Shown here one piece after another: positions 55,201-64,000 of a DNA stretch of 64,000 nucleotides. Source of the stretch: Chitinophagales bacterium 33-2 (GTDB lineage: Bacteria; Bacteroidota; Bacteroidia; Chitinophagales; Chitinophagaceae); the NCBI GenBank assembly GCA_002050435.1, contig MWYV01000006.1, positions 1 through 64,000 of the forward strand. The letters run 5' to 3'. Position numbers and translations under genes: made by a program. How positions within the stretch are numbered: the first letter of the stretch is position 1; every line of letters starts with the position of its first letter. The notes under the pieces are model-generated. The model saw only the letters and a list, made by a program, of their open reading frames with translations, had not been told where the DNA came from and ran no database searches.

Positions 55201-58200
55201 ACAAAATCACTTCCTATTCTTACTACGGCAACAAGATCTCCATCATTGATATTTCCACCAACCGGTTTCAGGTCTTCGGCATGTACAAACATGGACAATG
55301 TTCCATACTGCCTGAGGTCAAGGTTCATGGTTTTAAAAACGCCACGTGTATCCTTTTGCGTTAGATTGTTCAATTTTAAACTAAGTGATTGTTCATTCAA
55401 CAATAACTGAACATTGTTATTGCTGATCTGCTGCTGGCGTTCAATACCCGGCGGCTGACGGTAAGGAATTGGATTCCGCTGATCGTTCTCTTCCAGATTT
55501 ACAGCAAGCACATTCACGCCAACCGGGTCCTGTGCAGGAAGCGGCATATACATTCCGGTATTATTCACTTCATAAGTGAACTTTCTCCACTGGTTGCGTA
55601 TCAGCTCCAGTTTGGCAAAACGCAAAACAGCGGTATCCTCAAAATTCGTCATGAACATCCTGATAAAACGAATGGATTTAAGATCAGGAATGTTACCAAT
55701 TTTGTTTTCATAATCATTTACTGGTATACGGAAAAGATACCATTGTTCCACCCTCGTTGTATTGTTTGCCAGCTTCACTGTAACTTCTCTTACATCAGTG
55801 ATGTATTTGTTATTCTGGACATTCATACCGGGTTTCAGATCTACACGGTATTGAAAATATTCTTCTACTTCATTCAAAGTATTATCTCTGTTCAGTTCTT
55901 CCTGGTCGGGCAATAAGGTAAAGGCATTTGTAAATTGATCCGTGTTTGCAGCAACAGGTGAATTGCCATGCGGGTTATTGATATTCTGATAACGCTCCAG
56001 GATCCCTGCAGGTTTTGATGGATCAATTTTACTCTGGTCGAAAGCAGGATCGCGGTAACCCATAAAATTATCTCCTGCAGGATCATTTAATGCAGAAAGA
56101 TATATTGGTGAGTTGGTGCCATATTGAACGGCTAACTGGTTCAGGTAAACCTGGAATTTGACCCGCTCATCATCATCCGTCAAACCATCAAATCCAACAT
56201 CCTGGAAAGGCCTGTCGGCAGGATCATTGCTGAAAGCATTGGTGATCTGGATGGGATTTCTTGGTACCCTTCCCCAGTTGGTTTCATCTACCGGAATATT
56301 CGGTTGTGTTGGTGTGGGAAGTCCATTCTCATACAATCGTTTTCCATCGCGCAAAATATCTTCTGAAATATTTCCGAGTTGAAAATAGAGTTCACCACCT
56401 GAGCTGTTTGGCCTGCTGATAAAAGGATTCTGCACCCAGAACTCAATAAATTCAATATTGCTCGTTTCAAAATCTGTCTGGTCAATATTCCTCATGATTC
56501 CGGCCCATGATTCTTTAGGGCTGATCAAACGACCATTTGCATCAAGACCCGAGGTGCGGAAATTATAAGGACCTCTTTCTCTCGGGTAATAGGCCATGTC
56601 GAAGGTGGTGAGTATGGCCTGGCCAATATCATTTGTTCTTTGTGGAAAGATCTCTGACTGAAATACCTGCCTTGTTTCTGGTTTAGACAATTCATCCGGA
56701 TCATTTCTAAGCGGATTGTTGTTATTCCTACGCTCCTGCAATACCGGCTCAATATTATACCATGCAAGTTTTGCACGGTTAAAACCACTGGAAAGATCAT
56801 CCAGCAAAGTAGCTTCCGGGAAGAGTATGTTACCATTGGCATCAGGCGCTTTTTGCGGAACCGAAGCAAGCGCCCAGCTGATGATGGGAAATCTCAGATC
56901 AATGGCACTCCTGGTGCCTTCAAAATCATCAATATAAATCACACCTTCGCTTCCTTTTCCAATTTGGGCGGCATGCCCGGGATCCAGGATCGCGGCTTCA
57001 CCATAAGCAGTAATGGAAGACATTGCTTTCGAAGAAAAGAAAGGCAGTTTATTCAGCCATTTGGTCATTCTTGGAAAATCATCCCGGAAATCAAAGTCCA
57101 GCCCATACATGGTATTGCGAATAGGATCTTCACCAAATACCATTTTAGTAAAGAAAGGCCTTTCACCAAGTTTTACCATGGATGCTCCTACAGTGAGGTG
57201 ACGGTTCACAAGGTAATCCAGTCTTAATCCAAGGTAATTACGTTGCTGTAATCCGAACGTAGCGTTGTTCTCATATTGAACCTGTACCGGCAAACCGGAT
57301 TGAATGATGGCGGGATTGATGATCCGCATTGTTCCCAGGTCGTAATTGATCTCGTAATCAAAATTTTCTCTAAGTAATTGTCCGCCTGCCGTTACACTCA
57401 CCGACCCTCTTGGTATATTAAAACCAAGCTGGTAATCTGAATTGGTACTCGATTTGGAACGGCCGATTATTTTAAACCGGTTTAAATTTGCAAAGGTCTG
57501 TGCAATGGCTTTAATGGTATCATACAAAGGGTAAAAGACCACATTCGGGCGATCGGCTACCTTTACTGCATATTCAATATCTCTTCCAAAAGGTTCCAGC
57601 ACGGGAAAAATCACCCTGCTTTGAGAAGAGATAACAGTTGCGCCTTCCAGGTAATCAAACAACCCATCAGGCTGCGGATCATTTTGATTGTTCAACCTGT
57701 CGAGATTTACCAGGGTAAGGATGGGTGTTCCCGGTTCCACAGTGGGATGGGTTACATCAATTGGGAGGTATCTTTTATCACCACCACTGGGTTCTTCATA
57801 AGTAATGTCCAAACGAAAATCTTCTCTTTCCAGCTGGCCATAACCTACACTGTACACATTCTTCATCATCAGGTCCCAGATAGGCAGGTTGGTTCTTTGA
57901 GAAGTGGCTTTTAATAATTTCAGGAAAAGGACTTTTTGATTATTTCCTGTGGGATCAGGCGGCACATCCTGCGAAAATTCACCCACCTGGTGCACCTTTC
58001 CATTAAAGGTATATTGATAGGCAATTCCCAAAACTTCATCGGGTTGCAATGGCTGGTTTAATGAAATAAAACCCACCTGCGGGTTGAAGAAATAGTCTGA
58101 GGGCTGAAGTTTTCTGGCAAATGTTTTTTCAAAATCCTGCACGGGCTGAAAACCCTGTGCGGTTAGAATGCTTTGTACCTGGGTAGAATTCCTGGTATTG

Positions 58201-59378
58201 GGATTGGCATTCAAAATCTGGAAAAGATCATTTGCATTATTGCGGGGAAGTGAATCGCCCATGCCAGTAAGTAATGGACTAAAAGGAACCCTTTCACCCA
58301 TATCCATAAAACCCACAATATCCCTGGTATCTGTGGTGGCACCCGTACGGTTGGTCACCCATACTTCTACCCTTAATATATTCACCTGTGAGCGAATCAA
58401 AGGAAGATCACGCATCACTTTATTATAGTTGTTACGGAAATAATGCGCCATGAGGAAGTGACGGTTCTCTTCATATTCATCCGCCCTCATACTGAAAGCC
58501 TGCGTGGCAGCACCACCCTGTAGGCCCATGCTTTGCCGCTGCGACCTTTGATTGGCCAGAACCGTGGTAACATATAACCTGCCGAACTGCAATTGTGATT
58601 TAATTCCGAAAAGCGATTGCGCACCCGGGATAAGGGTTCCCCTCGAGGAAAAGTTGACATTACCAGCCTGAAAGATCTTCAGGATCTCATCATCTTTACC
58701 CATATAATCCAGCTTCAGCTGGTTTTCGAAATCAAAATTTGCCAGCGTATTATAGTTGATGGGAAGCCGGATCTTATCACCAATATTGGCATCCACCTGT
58801 AACTGTGCGTTTTGGTTAAAATCAAAATTGCCCATCTTACGGGCTCTTTCAGGAAGTGTGGGGTTTTTAATATTCTGACCCTGGTAGCCTGCGGTGATAT
58901 CCACATATCCAGTAGGCCTGATCTCCACTTTGTTGTTTCCGGTGATCCTGTTCACCCAGTCTTTGGAAAAACCAAACTTTGGTTTAAAGGTGCGACGGTT
59001 AAGATTGGAAAGCAGGTCGGCGCGTTCTCGGAAATAATCCCTTTCATCCTTTTGACCCTGCAGCCTAAGAAATTCTTCCATTGTAAAAGAGGCGGGCGTC
59101 CGGTAATACCTGTTCCCGATCTTTTCAACGATATAATATTGTTTGGTGATGGGATCGTATTCAATGTTTCTTTTAATAAAAGAAGTATCCCGGAAATCAA
59201 AACTGTTGCGGTTGGGATAATTGTAAGGATCACCCCGGCGATCGGAAAGAGGATATCTTGAAGTATCAGTTCGGTTACCAGATTGAAAAGGCCCGCCCGC
59301 CCTGACCTCCATGAATATGGAACACAAGGTGAGGGTTATTACCAGCGCGGATAATCTATAGGTAGAATGGTAAGCCAA
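52251..59378 (-). CDS. sprA: SprA, outer-membrane translocon of the type IX secretion system
   Basis: Giant outer-membrane beta-barrel through which T9SS cargo leaves the cell, also needed for gliding where that exists. 2375 residues, usual for SprA/Sov. A signal peptide (1-27) precedes an N-terminal region with NIEYDPITKQYYIVEKIGNR, then many barrel strands with repeated GT/DF/Y patterns, and a C-terminal NRVNLKFYFEQNRV strand. It would serve the T9SS-tailed protease and probably the secreted protein at the right edge. It lies 37 bases downstream of ruvA. Confidence 0.96.
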   Translation of the reverse strand: MAYHSTYRLSALVITLTLCSIFMEVRAGGPFQSGNRTDTSRYPLSDRRGDPYNYPNRNSFDFRDTSFIKRNIEYDPITKQYYIVEKIGNRYYRTPASFTMEEFLRLQGQKDERDYFRERADLLSNLNRRTFKPKFGFSKDWVNRITGNNKVEIRPTGYVDITAGYQGQNIKNPTLPERARKMGNFDFNQNAQLQVDANIGDKIRLPINYNTLANFDFENQLKLDYMGKDDEILKIFQAGNVNFSSRGTLIPGAQSLFGIKSQLQFGRLYVTTVLANQRSQRQSMGLQGGAATQAFSMRADEYEENRHFLMAHYFRNNYNKVMRDLPLIRSQVNILRVEVWVTNRTGATTDTRDIVGFMDMGERVPFSPLLTGMGDSLPRNNANDLFQILNANPNTRNSTQVQSILTAQGFQPVQDFEKTFARKLQPSDYFFNPQVGFISLNQPLQPDEVLGIAYQYTFNGKVHQVGEFSQDVPPDPTGNNQKVLFLKLLKATSQRTNLPIWDLMMKNVYSVGYGQLEREDFRLDITYEEPSGGDKRYLPIDVTHPTVEPGTPILTLVNLDRLNNQNDPQPDGLFDYLEGATVISSQSRVIFPVLEPFGRDIEYAVKVADRPNVVFYPLYDTIKAIAQTFANLNRFKIIGRSKSSTNSDYQLGFNIPRGSVSVTAGGQLLRENFDYEINYDLGTMRIINPAIIQSGLPVQVQYENNATFGLQQRNYLGLRLDYLVNRHLTVGASMVKLGERPFFTKMVFGEDPIRNTMYGLDFDFRDDFPRMTKWLNKLPFFSSKAMSSITAYGEAAILDPGHAAQIGKGSEGVIYIDDFEGTRSAIDLRFPIISWALASVPQKAPDANGNILFPEATLLDDLSSGFNRAKLAWYNIEPVLQERRNNNNPLRNDPDELSKPETRQVFQSEIFPQRTNDIGQAILTTFDMAYYPRERGPYNFRTSGLDANGRLISPKESWAGIMRNIDQTDFETSNIEFIEFWVQNPFISRPNSSGGELYFQLGNISEDILRDGKRLYENGLPTPTQPNIPVDETNWGRVPRNPIQITNAFSNDPADRPFQDVGFDGLTDDDERVKFQVYLNQLAVQYGTNSPIYLSALNDPAGDNFMGYRDPAFDQSKIDPSKPAGILERYQNINNPHGNSPVAANTDQFTNAFTLLPDQEELNRDNTLNEVEEYFQYRVDLKPGMNVQNNKYITDVREVTVKLANNTTRVEQWYLFRIPVNDYENKIGNIPDLKSIRFIRMFMTNFEDTAVLRFAKLELIRNQWRKFTYEVNNTGMYMPLPAQDPVGVNVLAVNLEENDQRNPIPYRQPPGIERQQQISNNNVQLLLNEQSLSLKLNNLTQKDTRGVFKTMNLDLRQYGTLSMFVHAEDLKPVGGNINDGDLVAVVRIGSDFVSNFYEVRIPLKITPWYTKDSLGIWPEQNNLDFDLSILTEIKTRRNSTGSPAIYYNEVINGRSFAILGNPNLGEVRGMFLGVENASSNMVNTEIWFNELRLSKLNESGGWAALGRVDLRLADLGQISVSASRRSIGFGSLEQRVNERSREDFSQFDISTNLDLGRLLPKSTGITLPVYAAISKTTSSPQFDPYDLDLKLKDKIDAASSKQMADSIRRDAVDEVTLKTINFTNVKKIRTSTKPAKIWDISNFDLNYSLTHQQRSNPLIELEDIKTTRAAVGYSFAPQPKFVEPFKGIIKSKSPWLALIRDFNFNYKPSALSVRADVFRQYGILRNRNVGTSFKLPENFNKFFTFDRYYSLRWDLTRSITLDFNAVNNARIDEPFGRIDTPEEKEVIKNNFLKGGRNTHYHQEGTIAYNLPTAKIPFLDWTTVRASYTATYDWVAASLLAREQGNTLVNGQVRNVTADFDFERLYSKWNFLRAVNSDAPGSPKPPKPSPNDTSKKKQPRDPNYVPSVSGLGKFFGRMLTSVKRIGVQYNEDIGTLLPGYLDSTKVLGMNLGTGNPGWKYVFGYQPDTSDINRLGQRGLLSRDSLFNALIQQRYNQHINITAQIMPIRDLNIDITFDRTFDKQYSELYKDTTGNSGLTRLNPYANGSFSISYISYQTLFTKFDPNEISETFKKFEANRVILQDRLKTLNPYATTADGYGRYAQDVLIPAFLAAYTDKDPRTIELVKNSNPNLRSNPFSRMIPKPNWNITYNGLTRMKGMEKLFTNFTLRHGYNSTLSMNSFSTALLFSDPFRLGYPEFIDPQTGNYIPYFLVPNITISEQFSPLIAADMTFVNQLSARFEYKKSRQLSLSLVDYQLAENRSTEYTFGFDWRRRGFPLLGNIKLGKDGKTLENDVTFRFDFSLRDDATSNSKLDQNLAFGTAGQKVIRIAPSIDYVMNNRVNLKFYFEQNRVIPKIATTAPITNTRAGVQVRISLAQ

Positions 59379-59415
59379 GTCGTTTTTCTCTACAATTAGT
59401 TACTCAAATAAGGTC

Positions 59416-60003
59416 TCAAAGGATTTGCAATGCTTTTTTTATCAGCAGTTCCAGGCCTATACCGGGGTCCTGACCAATCACTTTGTGAACAGCTTGATCA
59501 GCAGCCTGTCGGTTTATACCCAGGGCAATAAGTGCATTTAACGCATCATTTATTAATGTATTGCCTTTGGAGGATGAAATATTTAGATCAGATTCCAGTG
59601 GGTGTTTGGCCAGCTTATCACGGAGTTCAACAACAATTCTTTCTGCCGTTTTCTTACCGATCCCTTTTATGCCTTCCAACTGTTTTACGTTACCCTGGAT
59701 GATGGCCCTGCTCAATTCGTCGGGCTTCATATAAGATAACATCACCCTTGCCGTATTGGCACCGATACCGGTGATGGCTACAAGCTGAAGGAACATATCC
59801 TTTTCGGACAGATCTGAAAAGCCAAAAAGAAGGTGTGCATCCTCCCTTACGATCAGGTGCGTGTACAACATTCCTTTTTCTGCGTCCTGTATATTAGAAT
59901 AGGTGTTCAAACTGATCTGAACTTCATATCCCAACCCATTCACATCTACATGAACGTAAGATGGGGTCTTTTTTACAAAATCTCCTTTTACAAAAGCAAT
60001 CAT
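59416..60003 (-). CDS. ruvA: Holliday junction DNA helicase subunit RuvA
   Basis: Binds four-way junctions and directs RuvB during branch migration. 195 residues from MIAFVKGDFVKK, the normal size. The helix-hairpin-helix repeats (QLVAITGIGANTARVML and LEGIKGIGKKTAERIVVELRDKL) and the C-terminal RuvB-binding domain are visible. An open frame extends 54 codons upstream to 60165, but that part has no family similarity and is rejected as start. Confidence 0.95.
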   Translation of the reverse strand: MIAFVKGDFVKKTPSYVHVDVNGLGYEVQISLNTYSNIQDAEKGMLYTHLIVREDAHLLFGFSDLSEKDMFLQLVAITGIGANTARVMLSYMKPDELSRAIIQGNVKQLEGIKGIGKKTAERIVVELRDKLAKHPLESDLNISSSKGNTLINDALNALIALGINRQAADQAVHKVIGQDPGIGLELLIKKALQIL

Positions 60004-60204
60004 GGTGTGCAATATTAAGGGGGATTTTTTTTGTTTGAAAGGGTAAAAAGCTGGAAAGGGAAATGAAGATTGATGAAGGGTTGTTGAACGGTGGTTGAAT
60101 GGAAGCCTAACGAAACAGGTAAAGGGAGGCGTTGGGCCATTGAGAACAAAGACAAATTGGTTCACTTCCTTTTAAGTAAGATCCGCATAATATTTCGCCC
60201 CATT

Positions 60205-60212
60205 TAGTTTTG
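60205..60212 (+). promoter_or_regulatory. Promoter -7 element for fabH
   Basis: TAGTTTTG matches TAnnTTTG, 29 bases ahead of the fabH start codon. No clear -33 box. Confidence 0.45.
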
Positions 60213-60241
60213 CCTTAATTTTCCGCCCTCAAACATTCTGA

Positions 60242-61234
60242 ATGATACAAAAGATCAATGCCGCAATCACAGCTGTTGGGGGCTATGTACCTGAAACCAA
60301 ACTTACGAACGCCGACCTGGAGAAAATGGTGGAAACTACAGATGAATGGATCCGCACCAGAACAGGTGTTGAAGAAAGAAGGATTTTGAAAGAACCGGGG
60401 AAAGGATCTTCGGATCTTGCTGTTCCGGCGGTTTTACAGATCTGTGAAAAAAGAGGCATCAGTCCGGAAGAAATTGATTGCCTGATCTGCGCTACGGTTA
60501 CGCCCGACATGGTGTTTCCTGCAACCGCCAATATTATTTGCGATAAAATAGGCGCTAAAAATGCGTGGGGATTTGATTTGGGCGCAGCATGCTCCGGGTT
60601 TTTATATGCCCTCACCACTGGTGCCGCCCTAATTGAAAGCAGGCGATATAAAAAAGTAATTGTGGTGGGTGTTGATAAAATGAGCGCCATTATTGATTAT
60701 ACCGACCGGCAAACCTGCATCATTTTTGGTGATGGTGCCGGCGCGGTTTTACTGGAACCCAACCACGATGGATTTGGTGTACTGGATAGCATTTTAAAAA
60801 GCGATGGCAGCGGCCGGCAATACCTTCACATGAAAGCAGGTGGTTCGGTAAAGCCGGCATCCGCAGAAACCGTGGCCAATAAAGAACACTTCGTTTACCA
60901 GGAAGGGCAGGCGGTTTTTAAATTTGCTGTGAAAGGCATGGCTGATGTTAGTGCAGAATTACTGGAGCGCAATAACCTGACAGGCGATGACATTGCCTGG
61001 CTGGTACCCCACCAGGCAAATAAAAGAATCATTGATGCCACGGCAGACCGCATGGGACTCTCACACGATAAAGTGATGGTCAATATCCAGAAGTTTGGAA
61101 ATACTACGGCTGCTACTCTGCCGCTGTGTCTTTGGGAATGGCGCCAGCAATTGAATAAAGGAGACAATATTGTGCTGGCGGCTTTTGGGGGCGGATTTAC
61201 CTGGGGTGCCACGCTGCTGAAATGGGCGTATTGA
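60242..61234 (+). CDS. fabH: 3-oxoacyl-ACP synthase III
   Basis: Starts fatty acid synthesis by condensing acetyl-CoA (or a branched acyl-CoA) with malonyl-ACP. 330 residues. The catalytic triad is visible: Cys117 in GAACSGF, His in VPHQANKRI and Asn in KFGNTTAAT. The N-terminal stretch [17 protein letters not shown] is a standard FabH feature. It may not be the only FabH in the genome; no other fab gene lies beside it. Confidence 0.96.
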   Translation: MIQKINAAITAVGGYVPETKLTNADLEKMVETTDEWIRTRTGVEERRILKEPGKGSSDLAVPAVLQICEKRGISPEEIDCLICATVTPDMVFPATANIICDKIGAKNAWGFDLGAACSGFLYALTTGAALIESRRYKKVIVVGVDKMSAIIDYTDRQTCIIFGDGAGAVLLEPNHDGFGVLDSILKSDGSGRQYLHMKAGGSVKPASAETVANKEHFVYQEGQAVFKFAVKGMADVSAELLERNNLTGDDIAWLVPHQANKRIIDATADRMGLSHDKVMVNIQKFGNTTAATLPLCLWEWRQQLNKGDNIVLAAFGGGFTWGATLLKWAY

Positions 61235-61841
61235 GGGTTGGCGTTTATTTTATTTGACTTTAAAGTAATCTTTAGGGGAAATTTTTATTCTTTGCTTTGT
61301 CCAAAACTTTACGCTAATATCTGGGTTGACTTAATAAAGTAGCAAACAAACACTCCTCCTTCACTTGCTTTTTTTAGAAATCCTAGACAACTACACCACT
61401 CGTAAAAACAAATTCGATTTTTTTAATGATTGTTAAGACTGGAAGCATATAAAAAAGATGTTGGTAGAAAAAATTCAAAATTGGAAATTTCATGCACTGA
61501 TTAAGATTTTATTTTGATGGAAATGTAAATCTTATAACTTATACTATGATCCTCCTGGTCCATAGTGCTAAGTGTTAAGCATTAGTTCCAAAAAAAAAAC
61601 AAAATTCTTTTTATCTATTTAAATGGCGAATCTGATTTACTATTATATTTATTTCTCAAAATTTCAAATCCTTCTTCAAAACCATTTTTCCAAAATTACA
61701 CGGCATAAGTTGCTATTGACGAATTCTGTTTCCTGAGCGAGTATTTAGATATCAGAACTGTTTCTGATCCATCCTTTTAAAGCCAATTGTCAAAGGGTTG
61801 AACTCTTTCCCTTCATCATTTTAATTTATTAATTTTTAACC
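61235..61841. other. AT-rich intergenic region
   Basis: About 600 bases, visibly richer in A and T than the flanks. I see no gene, no convincing terminator after fabH and no full promoter match ahead of the secreted protein gene at its right end. Any regulatory element here is not recognisable to me. Confidence 0.6.
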
Positions 61842-64000
61842 ATGAGGAAACTCTACGCGCTTTTAGCTACGCTATTATTCAGTATTTCGCTTTACGCCCA
61901 GGTCAATGTCACTGCTTCAGCTGGTACAACAGGACCTACTCCTTACACTACTCTGAAACTTGCATTTGATGCAATTAATGCAGGAACACACCAGGGGGCC
62001 ATTACCATTAGCCTTAGTGGCAACACCACTGAAACTGCTTCTGCAGTTTTAAATGCAAGTATTTCTCCGTCGGTCTACTCAAGTGTGTTTATTTCTGCCA
62101 CCACACCCGTAGTAATTTCAGGCAATATTACTGGTGCAGTGATAAAATTGAACGGGGCAGACAATGTAACCCTTGACGGAAGAATAGGAGGTTCTGGACG
62201 AAACATTACTGTTTCCAACACAAGTACATCAACAGCCACTGCTGCCATCTGGCTTGCCAGCGTAATCGCCGGAAATGGTGCAACAAACAATATTATTCGT
62301 AACCTGGAAATTTCTGCCGGTGTGGATCAGTCAACATCAGCTACAACTACCTTTGGTATCATCATGTCTGGAACCACTATTAGTATATCCTCAAATGGTA
62401 CTGATAATGACAACAACCAGTTTGTAGCTAACCAGATCCTGAAAGCGCGCTATGGAATTTTGACAAGAGGCACAACCACTAATCTTAATGAAGGAATTAT
62501 TGTCAGTGACAATATCATTGGACCAACAGCTTTTGGATCTAACTCCATTGGTAAAGTTGGCATTTTTATGCAGGCTGATGCTGGAGCAATAGTAACCCGG
62601 AACTTTGTTCAATTCGTGGGCGGAACAATTGCAACGACTTCTGGTGGAGCAGACCGGATTGGAATTGCCATTGGGCAGGAAAACTGGAGTAACTCCCCGT
62701 CAACATTAACTTCAAATACTTATACTGTTACACAAAATATTGTGCATGATATTGTAGATGAAAGAGCATTTTCTGCAATTGGAATATTATTAGGAACCAC
62801 GGGGGGCGGAAACATTACTGATAATGTTGTGGCAAATAATTTTATATATAATATCCTTGCCAATGGTACTAGTGGAGACCAGGCAGTGGGCATAGGAATT
62901 TCAGGTGGAAAGAATGATAAGGTTGTATTTAACTCAATTTATCTTTCAGGTGATCTGGACCCAGGGACTACAACCTCGGCAACCACAAGCGCTTCAGGTA
63001 TAAGAATCGGAGCGGCTTCCAGCACCTCTTTCCTTGACCTAATCGTGAAGAATAATAATATTTACGTTGACCTCAACAGCAATAATACCATCCAGCATTT
63101 TACAATATCTTCTAACAGTTCAACATTTAACTGGGGTACGGGTGGACTTGATCATAATAATTATTATTATCCTACCACAAACCCACAAATGGCTACCGGT
63201 GGCATTGGTAACACAATTTCCACTACAACACCGTGGACTGGTTTCCTGACTTTGACAGACTGGAAAACAGCATTTACACCTGCACAGGATGCCAATTCAA
63301 TTCAGGTTGTTTCACCATTTGTATCAGCTACAGATCTTCACCTGGTAGCAGGATCCAGCACTAAACTAGAGTCGGCAGGTATTGCTATCGCGGGCATTTC
63401 TACTGACATAGATAATGATACCAGACCTGGTCCTGCAGGTTCCGTTAACGGAGGGGGCACGGCACCGGATATTGGAGCAGATGAATTTGATGGTGCTCTA
63501 GCACTGGCCATTGATTTGGCTGTTTCTGCACTTGTTTCACCTGCATTTAATACCTGTGAGACAAATCCAGCTACCGTTGTGGTTAGAATTAAAAATGAAG
63601 GCAGCTCAACCATAGATTTTTCAACGAGCAATGCCACGGTTACTGCTAATGTTACGGGAGCAACAACAGCAACAGTTTCAGCTATATTAAATTCAGGAAC
63701 CCTCGCTCCTGGAGCAATTCTTGAAGTTCCACTGAGCCCCGGTCTGAATATGTCCACACCAGGAACTTATAATTTTGAATTGTCAACAACCTTATCCGGT
63801 GATGGCAATACCGCAAATAATACTCTTAACACCACTTCTTCCATAGTCATCCCGGTAACACTGCCAGAACAAGTAGATTTTACCGGTTATACAGGGTCAA
63901 ACCTAACTACAGTTTTTCCTAATTGGTATGAAGCTAGAGGGGCGAATACACCTGTAGCGGGAACTTCAAACTGGATAAATTCAAGTTTGGTTACGGGAGC
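61842..64000 (+). CDS. Large secreted beta-helix protein, partial (3' end outside window)
   Basis: The frame is open from 61842 to the last base, ~719 codons with no stop. It begins MRKLYALLATLLFSISLYAQ, a clear signal peptide. Residues ~35-390 show repeated short beta strands with Asn/Gly/Ser/Thr (for example NVTLDGRIGG, NNIIRNLEIS, NDKVVFNSIYLSG), typical of a right-handed parallel beta-helix. Then comes PDIGADEFDG, a common end of such domains, and a CARDB-like Ig-type strand region. It is probably a cell-surface adhesin or T9SS cargo; a sorting tail would lie beyond the window. Confidence 0.85.
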   Translation, partial: MRKLYALLATLLFSISLYAQVNVTASAGTTGPTPYTTLKLAFDAINAGTHQGAITISLSGNTTETASAVLNASISPSVYSSVFISATTPVVISGNITGAVIKLNGADNVTLDGRIGGSGRNITVSNTSTSTATAAIWLASVIAGNGATNNIIRNLEISAGVDQSTSATTTFGIIMSGTTISISSNGTDNDNNQFVANQILKARYGILTRGTTTNLNEGIIVSDNIIGPTAFGSNSIGKVGIFMQADAGAIVTRNFVQFVGGTIATTSGGADRIGIAIGQENWSNSPSTLTSNTYTVTQNIVHDIVDERAFSAIGILLGTTGGGNITDNVVANNFIYNILANGTSGDQAVGIGISGGKNDKVVFNSIYLSGDLDPGTTTSATTSASGIRIGAASSTSFLDLIVKNNNIYVDLNSNNTIQHFTISSNSSTFNWGTGGLDHNNYYYPTTNPQMATGGIGNTISTTTPWTGFLTLTDWKTAFTPAQDANSIQVVSPFVSATDLHLVAGSSTKLESAGIAIAGISTDIDNDTRPGPAGSVNGGGTAPDIGADEFDGALALAIDLAVSALVSPAFNTCETNPATVVVRIKNEGSSTIDFSTSNATVTANVTGATTATVSAILNSGTLAPGAILEVPLSPGLNMSTPGTYNFELSTTLSGDGNTANNTLNTTSSIVIPVTLPEQVDFTGYTGSNLTTVFPNWYEARGANTPVAGTSNWINSSLVTG

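Noticed and set aside
59416-60165. Longer ruvA with a 54-residue N-terminal extension
   Set aside because: The extension has no family similarity and lies ahead of the normal RuvA start at MIAFVKG.

Overview
This window looks like a chromosomal piece of a Bacteroidota bacterium, most likely in or near the Chitinophagaceae (family placement is inference). The signs are: a giant SprA translocon of the type IX secretion system (T9SS) plus a secreted protease with a T9SS-type C-terminal tail; promoters of the TTTG-N20-TAnnTTTG type instead of the usual -35/-10; little sign of Shine-Dalgarno sequences; the futalosine route to menaquinone; an ~1100-residue SecA; and many intergenic low-complexity or palindromic repeats. 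Almost all genes are housekeeping or cell-envelope genes. No phage, CRISPR array or complete insertion sequence is visible.

Layout. 1-500: a leftward array of four matched promoters and a boxA-like motif, probably the leader of a ribosomal RNA operon just outside the window. 503-2565: truA and a DUF4476 protein. 2755-5214: M1 aminopeptidase. 5215-5590: terminator between low-complexity repeats. 5591-7725: LemA, two TPM-domain proteins and a 58-residue membrane protein. 7846-10161: pgk and gap. 10252-14536: a three-gene exopolysaccharide-type operon (TPR outer-membrane protein, cellulose-synthase-like glycosyltransferase, GH26-like hydrolase). 14537-15420: tRNA-Glu with a GIY-YIG nuclease gene and a duplicated tRNA 3' half, next to REP-like palindromes. 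15457-22379: beta-CASP nuclease, DUF4442 protein, DUF6263-like protein, lysA, scpB, atpG, a lipoprotein. 22572-25898: secA. 25933-32783: GNAT, CHRD and amidohydrolase genes carrying an exact 1452-bp tandem duplication. 32847-39328: deoC, SPOR protein, M20 peptidase, maeB, mlaE-mlaF. 39335-51540: T9SS-type metalloprotease, DinB protein, PLP lyase, GNAT, fabD, folE, queD, mqnB-mqnD, photolyase, class IV aminotransferase, SDR. 51541-52250: a MITE-like element with 17-bp terminal inverted repeats. 52251-61234: sprA, ruvA, fabH. 61842-64000: the 5' part of a large secreted beta-helix protein that runs off the right edge.

The most unusual locus is 14803-15373. A ~304-bp unit made of the tRNA-Glu 3' half (starting exactly at the first anticodon base), a terminator and a GIY-YIG nuclease gene is present in tandem. 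The second tRNA fragment is split in its T-loop by a 27-bp palindrome, and the nuclease ORF ends inside that tRNA fragment and palindrome. This looks like a minimal tRNA-associated selfish element. Second in interest are the MITE-like element at 51579-52250, the fresh 1.45-kb duplication, and the exopolysaccharide operon.
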